Of a DNA stretch of 64,000 nucleotides, positions 51,103 through 59,134 are shown piece after piece; position 1 is the first letter of the stretch, and every line of letters starts with the position of its first letter. Source of the DNA: an uncultured Eubacteriales bacterium (lineage in GTDB: Bacteria > Bacillota > Clostridia > Oscillospirales > Acutalibacteraceae); NCBI GenBank assembly GCA_900316385.1, contig ONCP01000009.1, positions 5,026 to 69,025 on the forward strand, given 5' to 3'. A program made the position numbers and the translations under genes. The notes under the pieces are model-generated. The model did not search any database. It saw only the letters and a program-made list of their open reading frames with translations, and had not been told where the DNA came from.

Positions 51103-52368
51103 TTATGTTTTTGAAATTATGCGGTCTCGTATTTCACCCGCGAGATACAGCGAGCCCGCTATCACAAGCGGTCTGTTTTCGCGCTTGGCTCTGTCATACG
51201 CCGCGTCAAAGGCGTCATACACGCTTTCATATACGTTGACCTCGTCAAATTGCTCCCGACAAAGCTCGCCGAGCTCGCCGCTTTTCAGCGATCTGGGATT
51301 ATCGACAGGGACCGTGTAGACCGCGCCGAATACTTCCCCGAGAAGCTTTACCGAGGTAATGCTGTCCTTGTCGGATAGCATTCCGAGGATCAGCAGGCCG
51401 TCGCCTTTTACATAGCGCTTAACCGCCTTTGTCAGAGCTTCGACGCCGTTCGGGTTGTGAGCGCCGTCGAGAATGACCGTCGGAGCCTCGGAAAGCAGCT
51501 CAAAGCGAGCGGGATTACGCGCTTTTTTGAAGCCCGATGAGATGTTTTGGTTCGTTATTTCAAAGCGCTCCTTCGCGATCTCCAGCGCCGCAAGCGCGGT
51601 TTTGGCGTTGTCGACCTGATGCTCGCCGATCAGCGGAAGCTCAATAAGCGTGCCGTTGTACAAAAACGTTGTGCCGCTCAGTCCGCTGTTGATGACCTCG
51701 ATTTCGAGCTCGTCCGCCTTTTTCAGCATAACCGATTTTTTTCGGCAGTCCTCCTCAATAAAGCTCATCACCTCGGCGGTCTGGCGCGAGGTAACGGCAA
51801 CGGAGCCCGACTTGATGATACCGCATTTCTGCCGCGCGATCTCTGTCAGGGTAGAGCCGAGGATCGCGGTGTGGTCAAGTCCGATCACGGTTATCACCGA
51901 ACAGATCGGCGGCTTTATTACGTTGGTGCAGTCAAGCAGGCCGCCCATTCCCGTCTCCAGCACGACGACGTCGCACTCAGCCTCCGAATGTATCAAAAAC
52001 TCAAGCGCCGTTACGTACTCAAATTCGGTGATAACGCACCCCTCGTCCCTGAGCTTTTCGAGGATCGGAAAGGTGCGCTCCACGGCGTTTTCAAGCGTTT
52101 GCTCGCTGATCATTTTGCCGTTTATCTGGATACGCTCCCTAAAATCGACGATATAGGGCGAGATAAAAAGCCCTGTTTTGTAACCCGCGTCAACCAAAAC
52201 CGAGCTGATAAGCTGACAGGTTGACCCTTTTCCGTTAGTGCCCGCAACGTGGATAAAGCTCAGCTTGTCCTGCGGATCTCCGAGGATCGAGAGAAATCTT
52301 TTTATCCTGTCAAGCCCCGGTCTTGAGCCGAATTTGTCGAGCGAATGTATTTTTTCTATCGCGGTCAT
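51103..52368 (-). CDS. folC: Folylpolyglutamate / dihydrofolate synthase
   Basis: A 421-residue Mur-ligase-like enzyme adding glutamate to (dihydro)folate. Features: SFIHVAGTNGKGSTCQLIS (P-loop), FISPYIVDFRERIQING, FEYVTALEF, ETGMGGLLDCTNVIKPPICSVITVIGLDHTAILG and LDGAHNPNGVEAL. Whether it also has dihydrofolate synthase activity cannot be read from sequence. The ATG directly follows the rsmI TGA. It continues a - strand run from ferredoxin and trmN6-like genes. Confidence 0.95.
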   Translation of the reverse strand: MTAIEKIHSLDKFGSRPGLDRIKRFLSILGDPQDKLSFIHVAGTNGKGSTCQLISSVLVDAGYKTGLFISPYIVDFRERIQINGKMISEQTLENAVERTFPILEKLRDEGCVITEFEYVTALEFLIHSEAECDVVVLETGMGGLLDCTNVIKPPICSVITVIGLDHTAILGSTLTEIARQKCGIIKSGSVAVTSRQTAEVMSFIEEDCRKKSVMLKKADELEIEVINSGLSGTTFLYNGTLIELPLIGEHQVDNAKTALAALEIAKERFEITNQNISSGFKKARNPARFELLSEAPTVILDGAHNPNGVEALTKAVKRYVKGDGLLILGMLSDKDSITSVKLLGEVFGAVYTVPVDNPRSLKSGELGELCREQFDEVNVYESVYDAFDAAYDRAKRENRPLVIAGSLYLAGEIRDRIISKT

Positions 52369-53187
52369 TCAGACCAGCTCCTTATATATGTCGTTCTTTT
52401 TAAAGCCCGAAACACGCGCCGCTTCCTTTGCGGCGTCGCTGATTTTCGCGCCCTCTGCGACCAGCTTTTCGGCGAGGCTCACAGCCTGTTTCAGCGTGTA
52501 TTTTGCGGAGCCGTCGTCCTTTTTGCCCTCAAGAACAAGAACGATCTCGCCCTTGATACCGCTGTCGGCAAGCTGCTCGGCGGCGATTTTGGTCGTGGTT
52601 CTGATCGCCTCCTCGTGGATCTTTGTCAGCTCGCGCACGATAGAGAGCTTTCTGTCGCCAAAAAACTCATACAGATCCCTCAGAGTTGAAGGAAGCTTGT
52701 GCGGAGCCTCGTAGAAGATCATAGTGCGCTTTTCGTCCTTGAGGCTTTCAAGATGGTCGCGGCGGCTTTTCTTGTTCACGCTGAGAAAGCCCTCAAAACA
52801 GAACCTTCCCGTGTCAAGACCGCTGATCGCGAGTGCCGAGATCACGGCGCTGGGACCCGGAACGACAACGGTTTCGATCCCCTTTTCCGCGCAGAGCTTT
52901 ATCAGATCCTCACCCGGGTCGGAAATACAGGGCATTCCCGCGTCGGTGACGATGGCGCAGCTCTCTCCCGCAAGAATACGCGCGCAGATCATCTCTCCCC
53001 GCTCGCGCTTGTTGTGCTCAAAATAGCTGATCATCGGTTTTTTTATATTAAAATGATTCAACAGCTTCAGGGTGACTCTGGTATCCTCCGCGGCGATAAA
53101 ATCGACCGCGCCGAGCGTTTCGACGGCTCTCGGGGAAAGGTCCGAAAGATTGCCGATAGGAGTTCCGACAACATACAGCTTACTCAA
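52369..53187 (-). CDS. rsmI: 16S rRNA C1402 2'-O-methyltransferase
   Basis: A 272-residue tetrapyrrole-methylase-fold enzyme. YVVGTPIGNLSDLSPRAVETL, AAEDTRVTLKLLNHF, VTDAGMPCISDPGEDLIKLC and MIFYEAPHKLPSTLRDL are family signatures. The start is a TTG at 53187, five bases after an AAGGAGGG Shine-Dalgarno; a much longer open frame upstream is only read-through of the trmN6-like gene. It overlaps that gene by 8 bp, and its stop abuts folC. Confidence 0.93.
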   Translation of the reverse strand: MSKLYVVGTPIGNLSDLSPRAVETLGAVDFIAAEDTRVTLKLLNHFNIKKPMISYFEHNKRERGEMICARILAGESCAIVTDAGMPCISDPGEDLIKLCAEKGIETVVVPGPSAVISALAISGLDTGRFCFEGFLSVNKKSRRDHLESLKDEKRTMIFYEAPHKLPSTLRDLYEFFGDRKLSIVRELTKIHEEAIRTTTKIAAEQLADSGIKGEIVLVLEGKKDDGSAKYTLKQAVSLAEKLVAEGAKISDAAKEAARVSGFKKNDIYKELV

Positions 53188-53905
53188 GATAGCCCTCCTT
53201 ATAGCTCCCGTAGATTCGGAGCATTTCGTCGCTCTCGATGAAGAGCGTTTTTTCAACGACCAGTCCGCCGCTTTTTGAGCCGCGCCTGCCCTCGACGAGA
53301 AACAGCTTAGGGGGCTTGTCGGGCCGCTGCTGAACAAAGCGCAGACGCTTGGGCTCGAGGCCGTTGTTTCGCATTGCCTCGAGCACGTCCGTGAGCCTTT
53401 CGGGTCGCTGGCACATAACAAAGCGTCCGCCGAACTGCAAAAGATTTTTTGCCGCCTCGCAAACGTCGTTCGCGGTGCAGCCTTCCTCGTGGCGCGCGAT
53501 GAGCTTTTCGCTGTCGGGATTCTTTATACCCGCTCCGCTGAGCTTGTACGGCGGATTGCAGGCGACCAAATCAAAGCTTCCGAACGGCAAAACGCCGCGA
53601 AGCTCCTTTAAATCGGCGTTGATGACCTCAATATTGTCAAGGCCGTTAAGCTCAACGCTTCTTTTCGCCATATCGCAAGCCTGAGGCTGTATCTCGACCG
53701 CCTTTACGGAAAGCCCGCGGTCACAGCGGCTCCACAAAAGCGGTATCGTTCCGCAGCCCGTGCCGAGGTCGACCGCCCTCGCGCCCTTTCTCGGGCAGGC
53801 GAAATCGGCGAGAAGTATCGTATCCGTGGAAAAATGGAACAGATCGGAGACGATGATCTTGATTCCGTTTCCGAGAGGCTCCAAACGCTCTGAATTATTT
53901 AACAT
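53180..53905 (-). CDS. TrmN6-like tRNA adenine N6-methyltransferase
   Basis: A 241-residue class I SAM methyltransferase of the YfiC/TrmN6 family, which methylates A37 of tRNA-Val in E. coli. AVDLGTGCGTIPLL is the SAM loop, AVEIQPQACDMAKR motif II, and VACNPPYKL the NPPY catalytic motif for exocyclic N6 methylation. The ATG with GGGAG 5 nt upstream (53905) is chosen over one 12 bp earlier. It is coupled to rsmI. Confidence 0.9.
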   Translation of the reverse strand: MLNNSERLEPLGNGIKIIVSDLFHFSTDTILLADFACPRKGARAVDLGTGCGTIPLLWSRCDRGLSVKAVEIQPQACDMAKRSVELNGLDNIEVINADLKELRGVLPFGSFDLVACNPPYKLSGAGIKNPDSEKLIARHEEGCTANDVCEAAKNLLQFGGRFVMCQRPERLTDVLEAMRNNGLEPKRLRFVQQRPDKPPKLFLVEGRRGSKSGGLVVEKTLFIESDEMLRIYGSYKEGYLE

Positions 53906-53956
53906 AACCGCTCCCAAAATTTTTGATATACGAATATTATACTATAAAAAACAAAA

Positions 53957-53982
53957 AACGGCAAGGCACAAGCCTCGCCGTT
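53957..53982 (-). terminator. Terminator of the ferredoxin gene
   Basis: A near-perfect stem (aacggc-a-aggc with gcct-c-gccgtt, 4-nt loop) is followed on the - strand by a T-rich tract. Confidence 0.8.
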
Positions 53983-53995
53983 AATCGCTGCTTAA

Positions 53996-54166
53996 TCAGC
54001 CCTCCTGAGGAGCGCCTACGGGACAAGCGTCAGCGCATGTACCGCAATCGATGCAAGCGTCAGCGTCGATAGCGTACTTGCCGTCTCCCTCGGAGATAGC
54101 GCTTACAGGGCACTCATCAGCGCAAGCACCGCACATAATGCAATCGTCGTTAATTACGTATGCCAT
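53996..54166 (-). CDS. 2[4Fe-4S] ferredoxin
   Basis: A 56-residue clostridial-type ferredoxin, too short to stand out in an ORF scan. MAYVINDDCIMCGACADECP and ACIDCGTCADACPVGA give the two CxxCxxCxxxCP cluster-binding motifs. The size matches the classic Clostridium pasteurianum ferredoxin. It is a low-potential electron carrier for enzymes such as pyruvate:ferredoxin oxidoreductase and hydrogenase. SD AGGAGG 7 nt before the ATG and own promoter indicate high expression. Confidence 0.97.
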   Translation of the reverse strand: MAYVINDDCIMCGACADECPVSAISEGDGKYAIDADACIDCGTCADACPVGAPQEG

Positions 54167-54194
54167 AATGAACCTCCTAATAATTATTAAGTTA

Positions 54195-54222
54195 ATTGTA
54201 TCACAATTTTTATAAAATGCAA
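54195..54222 (-). promoter_or_regulatory. Ferredoxin promoter
   Basis: On the - strand TTGCAT (54222-54217) and TACAAT (54200-54195) are 16 bp apart, 29 bp before the ATG. The rest of the 54167-54369 gap is AT-rich with one GC hairpin (54315-54349) whose T run is on the + strand. Confidence 0.7.
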
Positions 54223-54369
54223 TAGGTTAGATTAAGCTAATATAAAATAAAAATAAAAATTTGTTAATTTATACTAATCGGGCGCTTTAAGATTGTAGAA
54301 AATTACGAGATATTTTCGGCGACCCGCATTACGCAAGCCGCCGATTTTTACTGTTGTGTTGTTTAGCTT

Positions 54370-55830
54370 TTACTTTTTTACTGTGATTTTACATTTCAAA
54401 GTTCTTTTGTTAAACGACGCCGTGATAACAGCTTTACCTGCTTTCTTGGCGGTTATTTTTCCTGTCGTAACATTTACATCGGCAATTTTCTTGTTTGACG
54501 ATTTAAAAGTCACCTTGCCAACGGCACCGTTAACTTTAAGTGTTAAAGTCTTTTTCACTCTCAGCGTTTTTTTGGTTACGTTCAAATAAGGGTTCTTGAC
54601 TGTAACTTTTACCTTTGCCGTTACGCCGCTGTTTTTAAGAGTTATTGTTGCTGTGCCCGCTTTCTTTGCAACAATTGTACCCGAGGAATTAACTGTTGCA
54701 ACATTTTTGTTCGAGGAAGTAAAAGTTGTTTTTTCCGAAGAGTTTGTTACCGTATAATTTATTTTCTCTTTACAATCCACAAACATATTGATGTTAGTTG
54801 TTTTGAAGGTAATTGTTACTTTCTTCAAGCTTTCGGGAATCTCTGAGTGAGAAGGTAAGGGAGCGGGTTCAGTATAAGTATTTTCATCGGCTGCGGTTGA
54901 TACTTTGAATCCCTTATTAAGTTTTAATAAGCAATCGTTGTTTTTCTCAACCTCAATGTTGTTAAATGAGTTTCCGCTGTAATTTACCGTTTTAAGATTA
55001 TTGCAATTTTCAAAAGCGCCATAATCAATATATTTCAGAGTTTTCGGTAAACTGATCGATTCAAGCGAAGTACAATTCCTGAAGGTTGCGAATCCGATTT
55101 TATTAACAGGTTCGGGAATAGTGATAGTCTTAATACTCGTACATTCTCGGAAGGTCATATAGGGGATCTCACTTAATGATGTTCCGAGGGTTATGTTTGT
55201 CAGCGATGAACACCCTGCAAAGACCTGATCGGTCAAATCTGTCACACCATTACCGATAACTACTGTTTCAAGGGCCGTACAATCAGCAAAAGCCGCCCAA
55301 TCTACCATAGTTACGCTGTCGGGAATGGTTATGCTTTTAAGACTTTTGCAGTCAAAGAAAGCAAAGTTACCGATAGTTTTTAACCCCGAAGGAAGGTAAA
55401 TGCTTTTGAGATTAATACAATCGTCAAAAGCGAAGCTACCGATTTCCGTAACAGAAACAGGAATTGTTACATCTTCCAGACTGTAACAATTATGGAACAC
55501 TCCGTATCCGATTTTAATAACGCTTTGCGGTATGGTTACTTTTTTTATCTTAATAAAGTCTCTGAAAGCATCATAACCAAGCGCAGTAACAGTTTTGCCG
55601 CCGATAGTATCGGGAATGTTGACGGACGTCGTTGTCTCTTTATCGCCTTTATACCCTACTATTTCCGCATAATTATCAGATATTGTCCTGTACTGATACA
55701 GACCCTCGTTGTAAATAGCGGCATTCGCGGATAAGGGTATTGCAAAAAACGCAACAGAAAGCATTATTGCAACAAGCGAAAAGCTAATGACTTTGTGAAG
55801 TTTCCTTCTTTTTGTTTTTAATGATTCCAT
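54370..55830 (-). CDS. BspA-type leucine-rich repeat surface protein with Ig-like domains
   Basis: A 486-residue secreted protein. A signal peptide (about 1-37, ending SANA) is followed by roughly ten BspA/LRR_5 repeats (about 60-300) of the form I-P-x-S-V-x-x-I-G-x-x-A-F-x-x-C. Then two Big_2-like Ig modules follow (about 335-486; FTSSNKNVATVNSSGTIVAKKAGTATITL). No LPxTG or dockerin is visible, so cell attachment is unexplained. The gene is clearly more AT-rich than its neighbours, suggesting acquisition or relaxed codon selection. SD AAAGGAGG. No separate promoter lies between it and the terminator of the hairpin RNA upstream, so it may be expressed by read-through. Confidence 0.87.
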   Translation of the reverse strand: MESLKTKRRKLHKVISFSLVAIMLSVAFFAIPLSANAAIYNEGLYQYRTISDNYAEIVGYKGDKETTTSVNIPDTIGGKTVTALGYDAFRDFIKIKKVTIPQSVIKIGYGVFHNCYSLEDVTIPVSVTEIGSFAFDDCINLKSIYLPSGLKTIGNFAFFDCKSLKSITIPDSVTMVDWAAFADCTALETVVIGNGVTDLTDQVFAGCSSLTNITLGTSLSEIPYMTFRECTSIKTITIPEPVNKIGFATFRNCTSLESISLPKTLKYIDYGAFENCNNLKTVNYSGNSFNNIEVEKNNDCLLKLNKGFKVSTAADENTYTEPAPLPSHSEIPESLKKVTITFKTTNINMFVDCKEKINYTVTNSSEKTTFTSSNKNVATVNSSGTIVAKKAGTATITLKNSGVTAKVKVTVKNPYLNVTKKTLRVKKTLTLKVNGAVGKVTFKSSNKKIADVNVTTGKITAKKAGKAVITASFNKRTLKCKITVKK

Positions 55831-55884
55831 ATAAATATCCTCCTTTAAACTTTGATATCACGCTTCGTTAACTCAGCGCACAAA

Positions 55885-56052
55885 TAAAAAAGACGCACAA
55901 CCGAAGCTGTACGTCCAAAAAACACACGCTCGATTGTCGCCAAACAAAACTATAAATGCACATTACAAGTATGCAAAAATGAGCCTGTATTTTTATGTAT
56001 TCATAAAAATACACACTTATAATGTGCAAAGATTATCAAGTTTTGTTTGGCA
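55885..56052 (-). ncRNA. Candidate structured RNA: long hairpin plus intrinsic terminator
   Basis: Read on the - strand, a TATAAT promoter is followed at start-site distance by a 113-nt fold-back (56051-55939). It has a perfect 13-bp basal stem (gccaaacaaaact with agttttgtttggc), an internal loop, a 14-bp stem with one U-G pair (56028-56015 with 55970-55957), a 16-nt bulge and an apical perfect 11-bp stem with a 4-nt loop. A 10-bp hairpin with a cUUCGg tetraloop and T run (55915-55885) terminates it. The product would be about 165 nt. It could be a stand-alone ncRNA (6S-like in outline), an attenuator for the BspA-type gene 55 nt downstream, or a MITE-like insertion. I recognise no named family. 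Confidence 0.6.
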
Positions 56053-56057
56053 CCATT

Positions 56058-56066
56058 ATTATACCA
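56058..56066 (-). promoter_or_regulatory. Extended -10 promoter of the hairpin RNA
   Basis: On the - strand TGG precedes a perfect TATAAT (56063-56058). No -35 is recognisable. The predicted start at about 56052 coincides with the base of the long hairpin. The remaining part of the gap (56067-56169) shows nothing further. Confidence 0.65.
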
Positions 56067-56169
56067 CAGATACATAAAAATTACTCGCCAAAATTCAAGT
56101 AATAAAATTGTGCATTATGTATACTTCCTTATGATAACGGGCGCAAGCGTTCCTCCGTAAAAGAGAAAA

Positions 56170-56192
56170 GAGGAGACCGAAACGGTCTCCTC
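56170..56192 (-). terminator. Terminator of the holB-ricT operon
   Basis: A perfect 10-bp stem (gaggagaccg / cggtctcctc, 3-nt loop) is followed on the - strand by ttttctctttt. Confidence 0.88.
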
Positions 56193-56216
56193 CGAAATAG
56201 CGAATGATTCAGTTTA

Positions 56217-57086
56217 TTACTCCTCAAGGTGCTTAAGGTTCTCGATTTCCTTCTTGTCCATCTTGATATAACCGTCCTTGAGAAGCTTTACCTCTCTGAC
56301 CTTGAAGGCGGCGGGAGCCACGCCCTCGGGCGCGGAATCGAGCTTGACCTTTAAGGTGCCCGAGATGAGATTGTTCTCGACAACAAGTCCCCTGCCTTCG
56401 GGAGTTTTGACGATGGCGCCTACCTTCGGCGTGCGCTTGAGAAGGTCTGTGTACGCCTCCTGCTCGTATTTAAGACAGCACATAAGCCTGCCGCAGGTGC
56501 CCGAGATCTTGACGGGCGAAAGCGAAAGCCCCTGTTCCTTTGCCATTTTGATCGAAACAGGCTGAAAATCGCCCATAAAGCTATGGCAGCAGAACGGACG
56601 GCCGCAAACGCCGAGGCCGCCGAGCATTTTTGCCTCGTCGCGGACTCCGATCTGGCGAAGCTCGATCCTTGTTCTGAAAACGCTCGCCAAATCCTTTACG
56701 AGCGCTCTGAAATCGACGCGTCCGTCGGCGGTGAAATAAAACAATATCTTGTTATTGTCGAAGGTATACTCAACGTCCACGAGATTCATCTTGAGCTTAT
56801 GCTCGGCGATTTTCTTCTCGCAGGTTTTGAACGCTTCCTTCTCGCGTTTTTTGTTTTCCGCGATATGGGCGAGGTCGTTGTCGGTCGCCTTTCTGATGAG
56901 CGGTTTAAGGGGATGAAGTATCTCCTCGTCGGGAACCTCCTTGTTGGCGAGCGCGACCTTGCCGCACTCAATGCCTCTGGCGGTTTCGACGATGACCGCC
57001 TCGTTCGTTTTCAGCTTTATTCCCTTTGGGTCAAAGTAGTAAATCTTTCCGACCTCTTTAAATCGTACTCCGATCACTTCTGCCAT
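56217..57086 (-). CDS. ricT: PSP1-domain protein RicT
   Basis: A 289-residue PSP1 protein (YaaT/RicT). GVRFKEVGKIYYFDP begins the fold and GGLGVCGRPFCCHSFM, KISGTCGRLMCCLKYE supply the Cys-rich Fe-S-binding motifs shared with B. subtilis RicT. There it acts with RicA and RicF as the Y-complex that promotes RNase Y-dependent mRNA processing and aids Spo0A phosphorylation. The ATG at 57086 has GGAGG; it overlaps the holB stop by 13 bp. holB-ricT order is conserved in Firmicutes. Confidence 0.93.
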   Translation of the reverse strand: MAEVIGVRFKEVGKIYYFDPKGIKLKTNEAVIVETARGIECGKVALANKEVPDEEILHPLKPLIRKATDNDLAHIAENKKREKEAFKTCEKKIAEHKLKMNLVDVEYTFDNNKILFYFTADGRVDFRALVKDLASVFRTRIELRQIGVRDEAKMLGGLGVCGRPFCCHSFMGDFQPVSIKMAKEQGLSLSPVKISGTCGRLMCCLKYEQEAYTDLLKRTPKVGAIVKTPEGRGLVVENNLISGTLKVKLDSAPEGVAPAAFKVREVKLLKDGYIKMDKKEIENLKHLEE

Positions 57087-57940
57087 ACTGTCCTCCTGTA
57101 TTGCGCGCAAAGCCACGTCGAAACGAGCTTGAGCGGTATGTTCTTTTCTATATTTTCCTTTGCGGTCTTTGTGATTTCCATTAAGCCGAGAAAATGAGCC
57201 TTTGTAAGCTTTCGGCAGAGCTTCTCCGCCAATTCGCCGTTCAGCTCGGCTTTCGCGCCGAAATAAACCGCCATTCCGTCGCGAAATATCTGCTCCAGCG
57301 CGTTCAGCGCCTCAAGCGCCGTGAACCTGTTGTCCAACCTGAAGGTCGCCTTCAGAAGCTCCATTTCGGACGGCGAAACTATGCGCTCGGCGATTTTGTT
57401 CGCGATCCCAAGAGCGGCTTCGTCGCGTTTCGCCTCGTCCTCAAGCAACAGCGCCGAGGAACGCGAGCGGATAGTTTCCAAAAGCAGCTTCGGGTTTTCG
57501 CAGGTCAGGATAAAGAGGATATCCTGAGGCGGCTCCTCGAGCGTTTTAAGTATCATATTCTGCGAAATAACGGGGAGCTTGCGGTCGCATTCCTCAAAAA
57601 CATAAACCTTGCGCTCGGCTTGATTTGGCTTTATCGACGCGTCGCGGATAATGTTTTTTATTTCTTCCGCGTTGTAAATTTTGGTTTTGCCGATTTCCTT
57701 GGCATAGTAAACGTCGCTGTGCGCGCGCTCGGCGGCGTTTTTGCAGTTCTTGCAAACACCGCAGGGGCGTTCGCCCTTGCCCGAGCATACAGCCCATTTC
57801 GCAAGATGATCGGCAACCTTGGCGCGCTGAACGGCGCTTCCGCCGCCGACGATCACAGCGTGGGGCATTCTTCCGCCGCTTTCGAGAGCGCCGAGAGATT
57901 TTTTCAGATTTTCGTTTCCCGACAGATCGTCAAAAAGCAT
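57074..57940 (-). CDS. holB: DNA polymerase III delta' subunit
   Basis: A 288-residue clamp-loader subunit of the AAA+ family. LSGNENLKKSLGALESGGRMPHAVIVGGG is the start, CGVCKNCKNAAERAHSDVYY a zinc module, KVYVFEECDRKLPVISQNMILKTLEEPP the Walker B-like/sensor region and FILTCENPKLLLETIRSRS sensor 1. The Walker A Lys is absent, as normal for delta'. The ATG at 57940 with SD gggggcg is preferred to a GTG 21 bp upstream. Confidence 0.93.
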   Translation of the reverse strand: MLFDDLSGNENLKKSLGALESGGRMPHAVIVGGGSAVQRAKVADHLAKWAVCSGKGERPCGVCKNCKNAAERAHSDVYYAKEIGKTKIYNAEEIKNIIRDASIKPNQAERKVYVFEECDRKLPVISQNMILKTLEEPPQDILFILTCENPKLLLETIRSRSSALLLEDEAKRDEAALGIANKIAERIVSPSEMELLKATFRLDNRFTALEALNALEQIFRDGMAVYFGAKAELNGELAEKLCRKLTKAHFLGLMEITKTAKENIEKNIPLKLVSTWLCAQYRRTVWQK

Positions 57941-58020
57941 ACGCGCGCCCCCTTTTTTCACACTCTTATTATTTTAACACATTTCAAGAAAAAATGCCAC
58001 TGTTTTTTGTTATGAGCAAG

Positions 58021-58497
58021 TCACTTAACACTTACGTGGTTGACGAGAACATTTCCCTTTTCGTCCAGCTCAACAACCGCGCAGCACGGCTCCCATCGTC
58101 CGAGGCTGCCCGGGTTGATCAGACGCGCCGCGCCGATCCTCTCGTCGGTCGGGATATGGGTGTGTCCGAAGAACACCAGCGACGCGCCCTCCTCCTCCGC
58201 CTTGTAGGAGAGCCTCTCGAGCCCGTATTTTACGCCGTAGAGATGGCCGTGAGTTGCCATTATCTTTTTTCCGCAGACCTCAAAATACTCCTCATCCTTC
58301 ATATCGCCTGTGAAATCACAGTTGCCTCTGACGCAAACGACCTTTTTGTCACCGCAGTTTTCCTTGAGCCACAGCGCCTCGCCGCGTGTCCCGTCGCCGC
58401 AGTGCACGACGACATCGGCGTTTGAGCCGAGCTTCTTGAGCGCCTTTTCCACGCCCTTTAGATTGCCGTGAGAATCGGACATAACAAGTATTTTCAT
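58021..58497 (-). CDS. YfcE/MJ0936-type metallophosphoesterase
   Basis: A 158-residue calcineurin-like phosphodiesterase. Metal ligands appear in order: ILVMSDSHGN, VVHCGDG, CVRGNCDF, MATHGHLYGV and FFGHTHIPTDE. Small proteins of this kind hydrolyse phosphodiesters such as bis-p-nitrophenyl phosphate or cyclic nucleotides in vitro; the physiological substrate is unknown. It lies 80 bp upstream of holB on the same strand. Confidence 0.92.
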   Translation of the reverse strand: MKILVMSDSHGNLKGVEKALKKLGSNADVVVHCGDGTRGEALWLKENCGDKKVVCVRGNCDFTGDMKDEEYFEVCGKKIMATHGHLYGVKYGLERLSYKAEEEGASLVFFGHTHIPTDERIGAARLINPGSLGRWEPCCAVVELDEKGNVLVNHVSVK

Positions 58498-58516
58498 AAT
58501 GTACCACTCTTTCTTC

Positions 58517-58544
58517 TCATAAAATTACCTTTCCCGCATAGTAT
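58517..58544 (+). promoter_or_regulatory. Sigma-E/K-like promoter of the three-gene cluster
   Basis: TCATAAA (58517-58523) and CATAGTAT (58537-58544) are 13 bp apart and resemble mother-cell sigma-E (ATATT-like -35, CATACAAT -10). There is no TTGACA/TATAAT pair in the 63-bp intergenic space. Confidence 0.35.
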
Positions 58545-58560
58545 GTAGCGAGGTGTTTTG

Positions 58561-58779
58561 ATGTATAATAACGAGCTTAACGATTTGATCAACAATATTA
58601 TCAGCAAAAACGGCGCGAAGGGCGACGACAAAAACAAGGCAAAGGTCGAAAAAATGCTGAAGGGACTTAGCCCGAAGCAGGCAAAGCAGCTTAAAAGCGT
58701 TCTCTCCGACCCGAAAAAATCCGCGGATATCCTGAATTCGCCCGCGGCAAAAGCGCTGTTAAAAAAGCTTTCCGAGTAA
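58561..58779 (+). CDS. Small basic protein of unknown function
   Basis: A 72-residue Lys/Asn-rich, probably helical cytosolic protein (LNDLINNIISKNG, KVEKMLKGLSPKQAKQLKSVLSDPKKSADILNSPAAKALLKKLSE). I cannot name the family. It starts at the ATG 5-8 nt after gaggtg, and its TAA shares one base with the next ATG. First of three short + strand genes. Repeated KxLS motifs suggest a helical-hairpin or nucleic-acid-binding protein, but nothing more can be said. Confidence 0.7.
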   Translation: MYNNELNDLINNIISKNGAKGDDKNKAKVEKMLKGLSPKQAKQLKSVLSDPKKSADILNSPAAKALLKKLSE

Positions 58780-59126
58780 TGGACGATATTCAGGGCGCGA
58801 TCTCAAGAATAATGTCCGACCCCGAGGCGATGAAGGAGGTTCAGAGCCTCGGGAAAATGCTCGGTCTCTCCGGCTCCGATCCCGAGCCCGAACCCGAGCC
58901 CGCGCCGAATATACCGCTGTCGGGCGAGGCTCTGGGCGCGATAACCAAGCTCGTTCCTCTGCTGAATATGTCGAACGAGGAGGACGACACCTCAAGACTT
59001 CTCGCGGCGCTGAGACCCTTTCTCAGCGAAGAAAAGCGCCGAAAGCTTGATTCGGCAAAACGAATGTTAAGGATAATGAAGCTCTTGCCCGCGCTGAAGG
59101 AGGGCGGGATCTTTGACTTTTTCTGA
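58779..59126 (+). CDS. Small helical protein of unknown function
   Basis: A 115-residue protein. ISRIMSDPEAMKEVQSLGKMLGL at the start is followed by a Pro/Glu linker (PEPEPEPAP) and a helical C-terminal half (LLAALRPFLSEEKRRKLDSAKRMLRIMKLLPALKE). I have seen similar short proteins in many spore-forming Clostridia, always beside a small hydrophobic protein like the next gene, but know no function. The 1-bp overlap with the preceding gene implies co-translation. Confidence 0.72.
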   Translation: MDDIQGAISRIMSDPEAMKEVQSLGKMLGLSGSDPEPEPEPAPNIPLSGEALGAITKLVPLLNMSNEEDDTSRLLAALRPFLSEEKRRKLDSAKRMLRIMKLLPALKEGGIFDFF

Positions 59127-59134
59127 GGTGAACC

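Noticed and set aside
54315..54349. Terminator of the BspA-type gene
   Set aside because: The hairpin lies at the right place, but the T tract is on the opposite (+) strand; not called.
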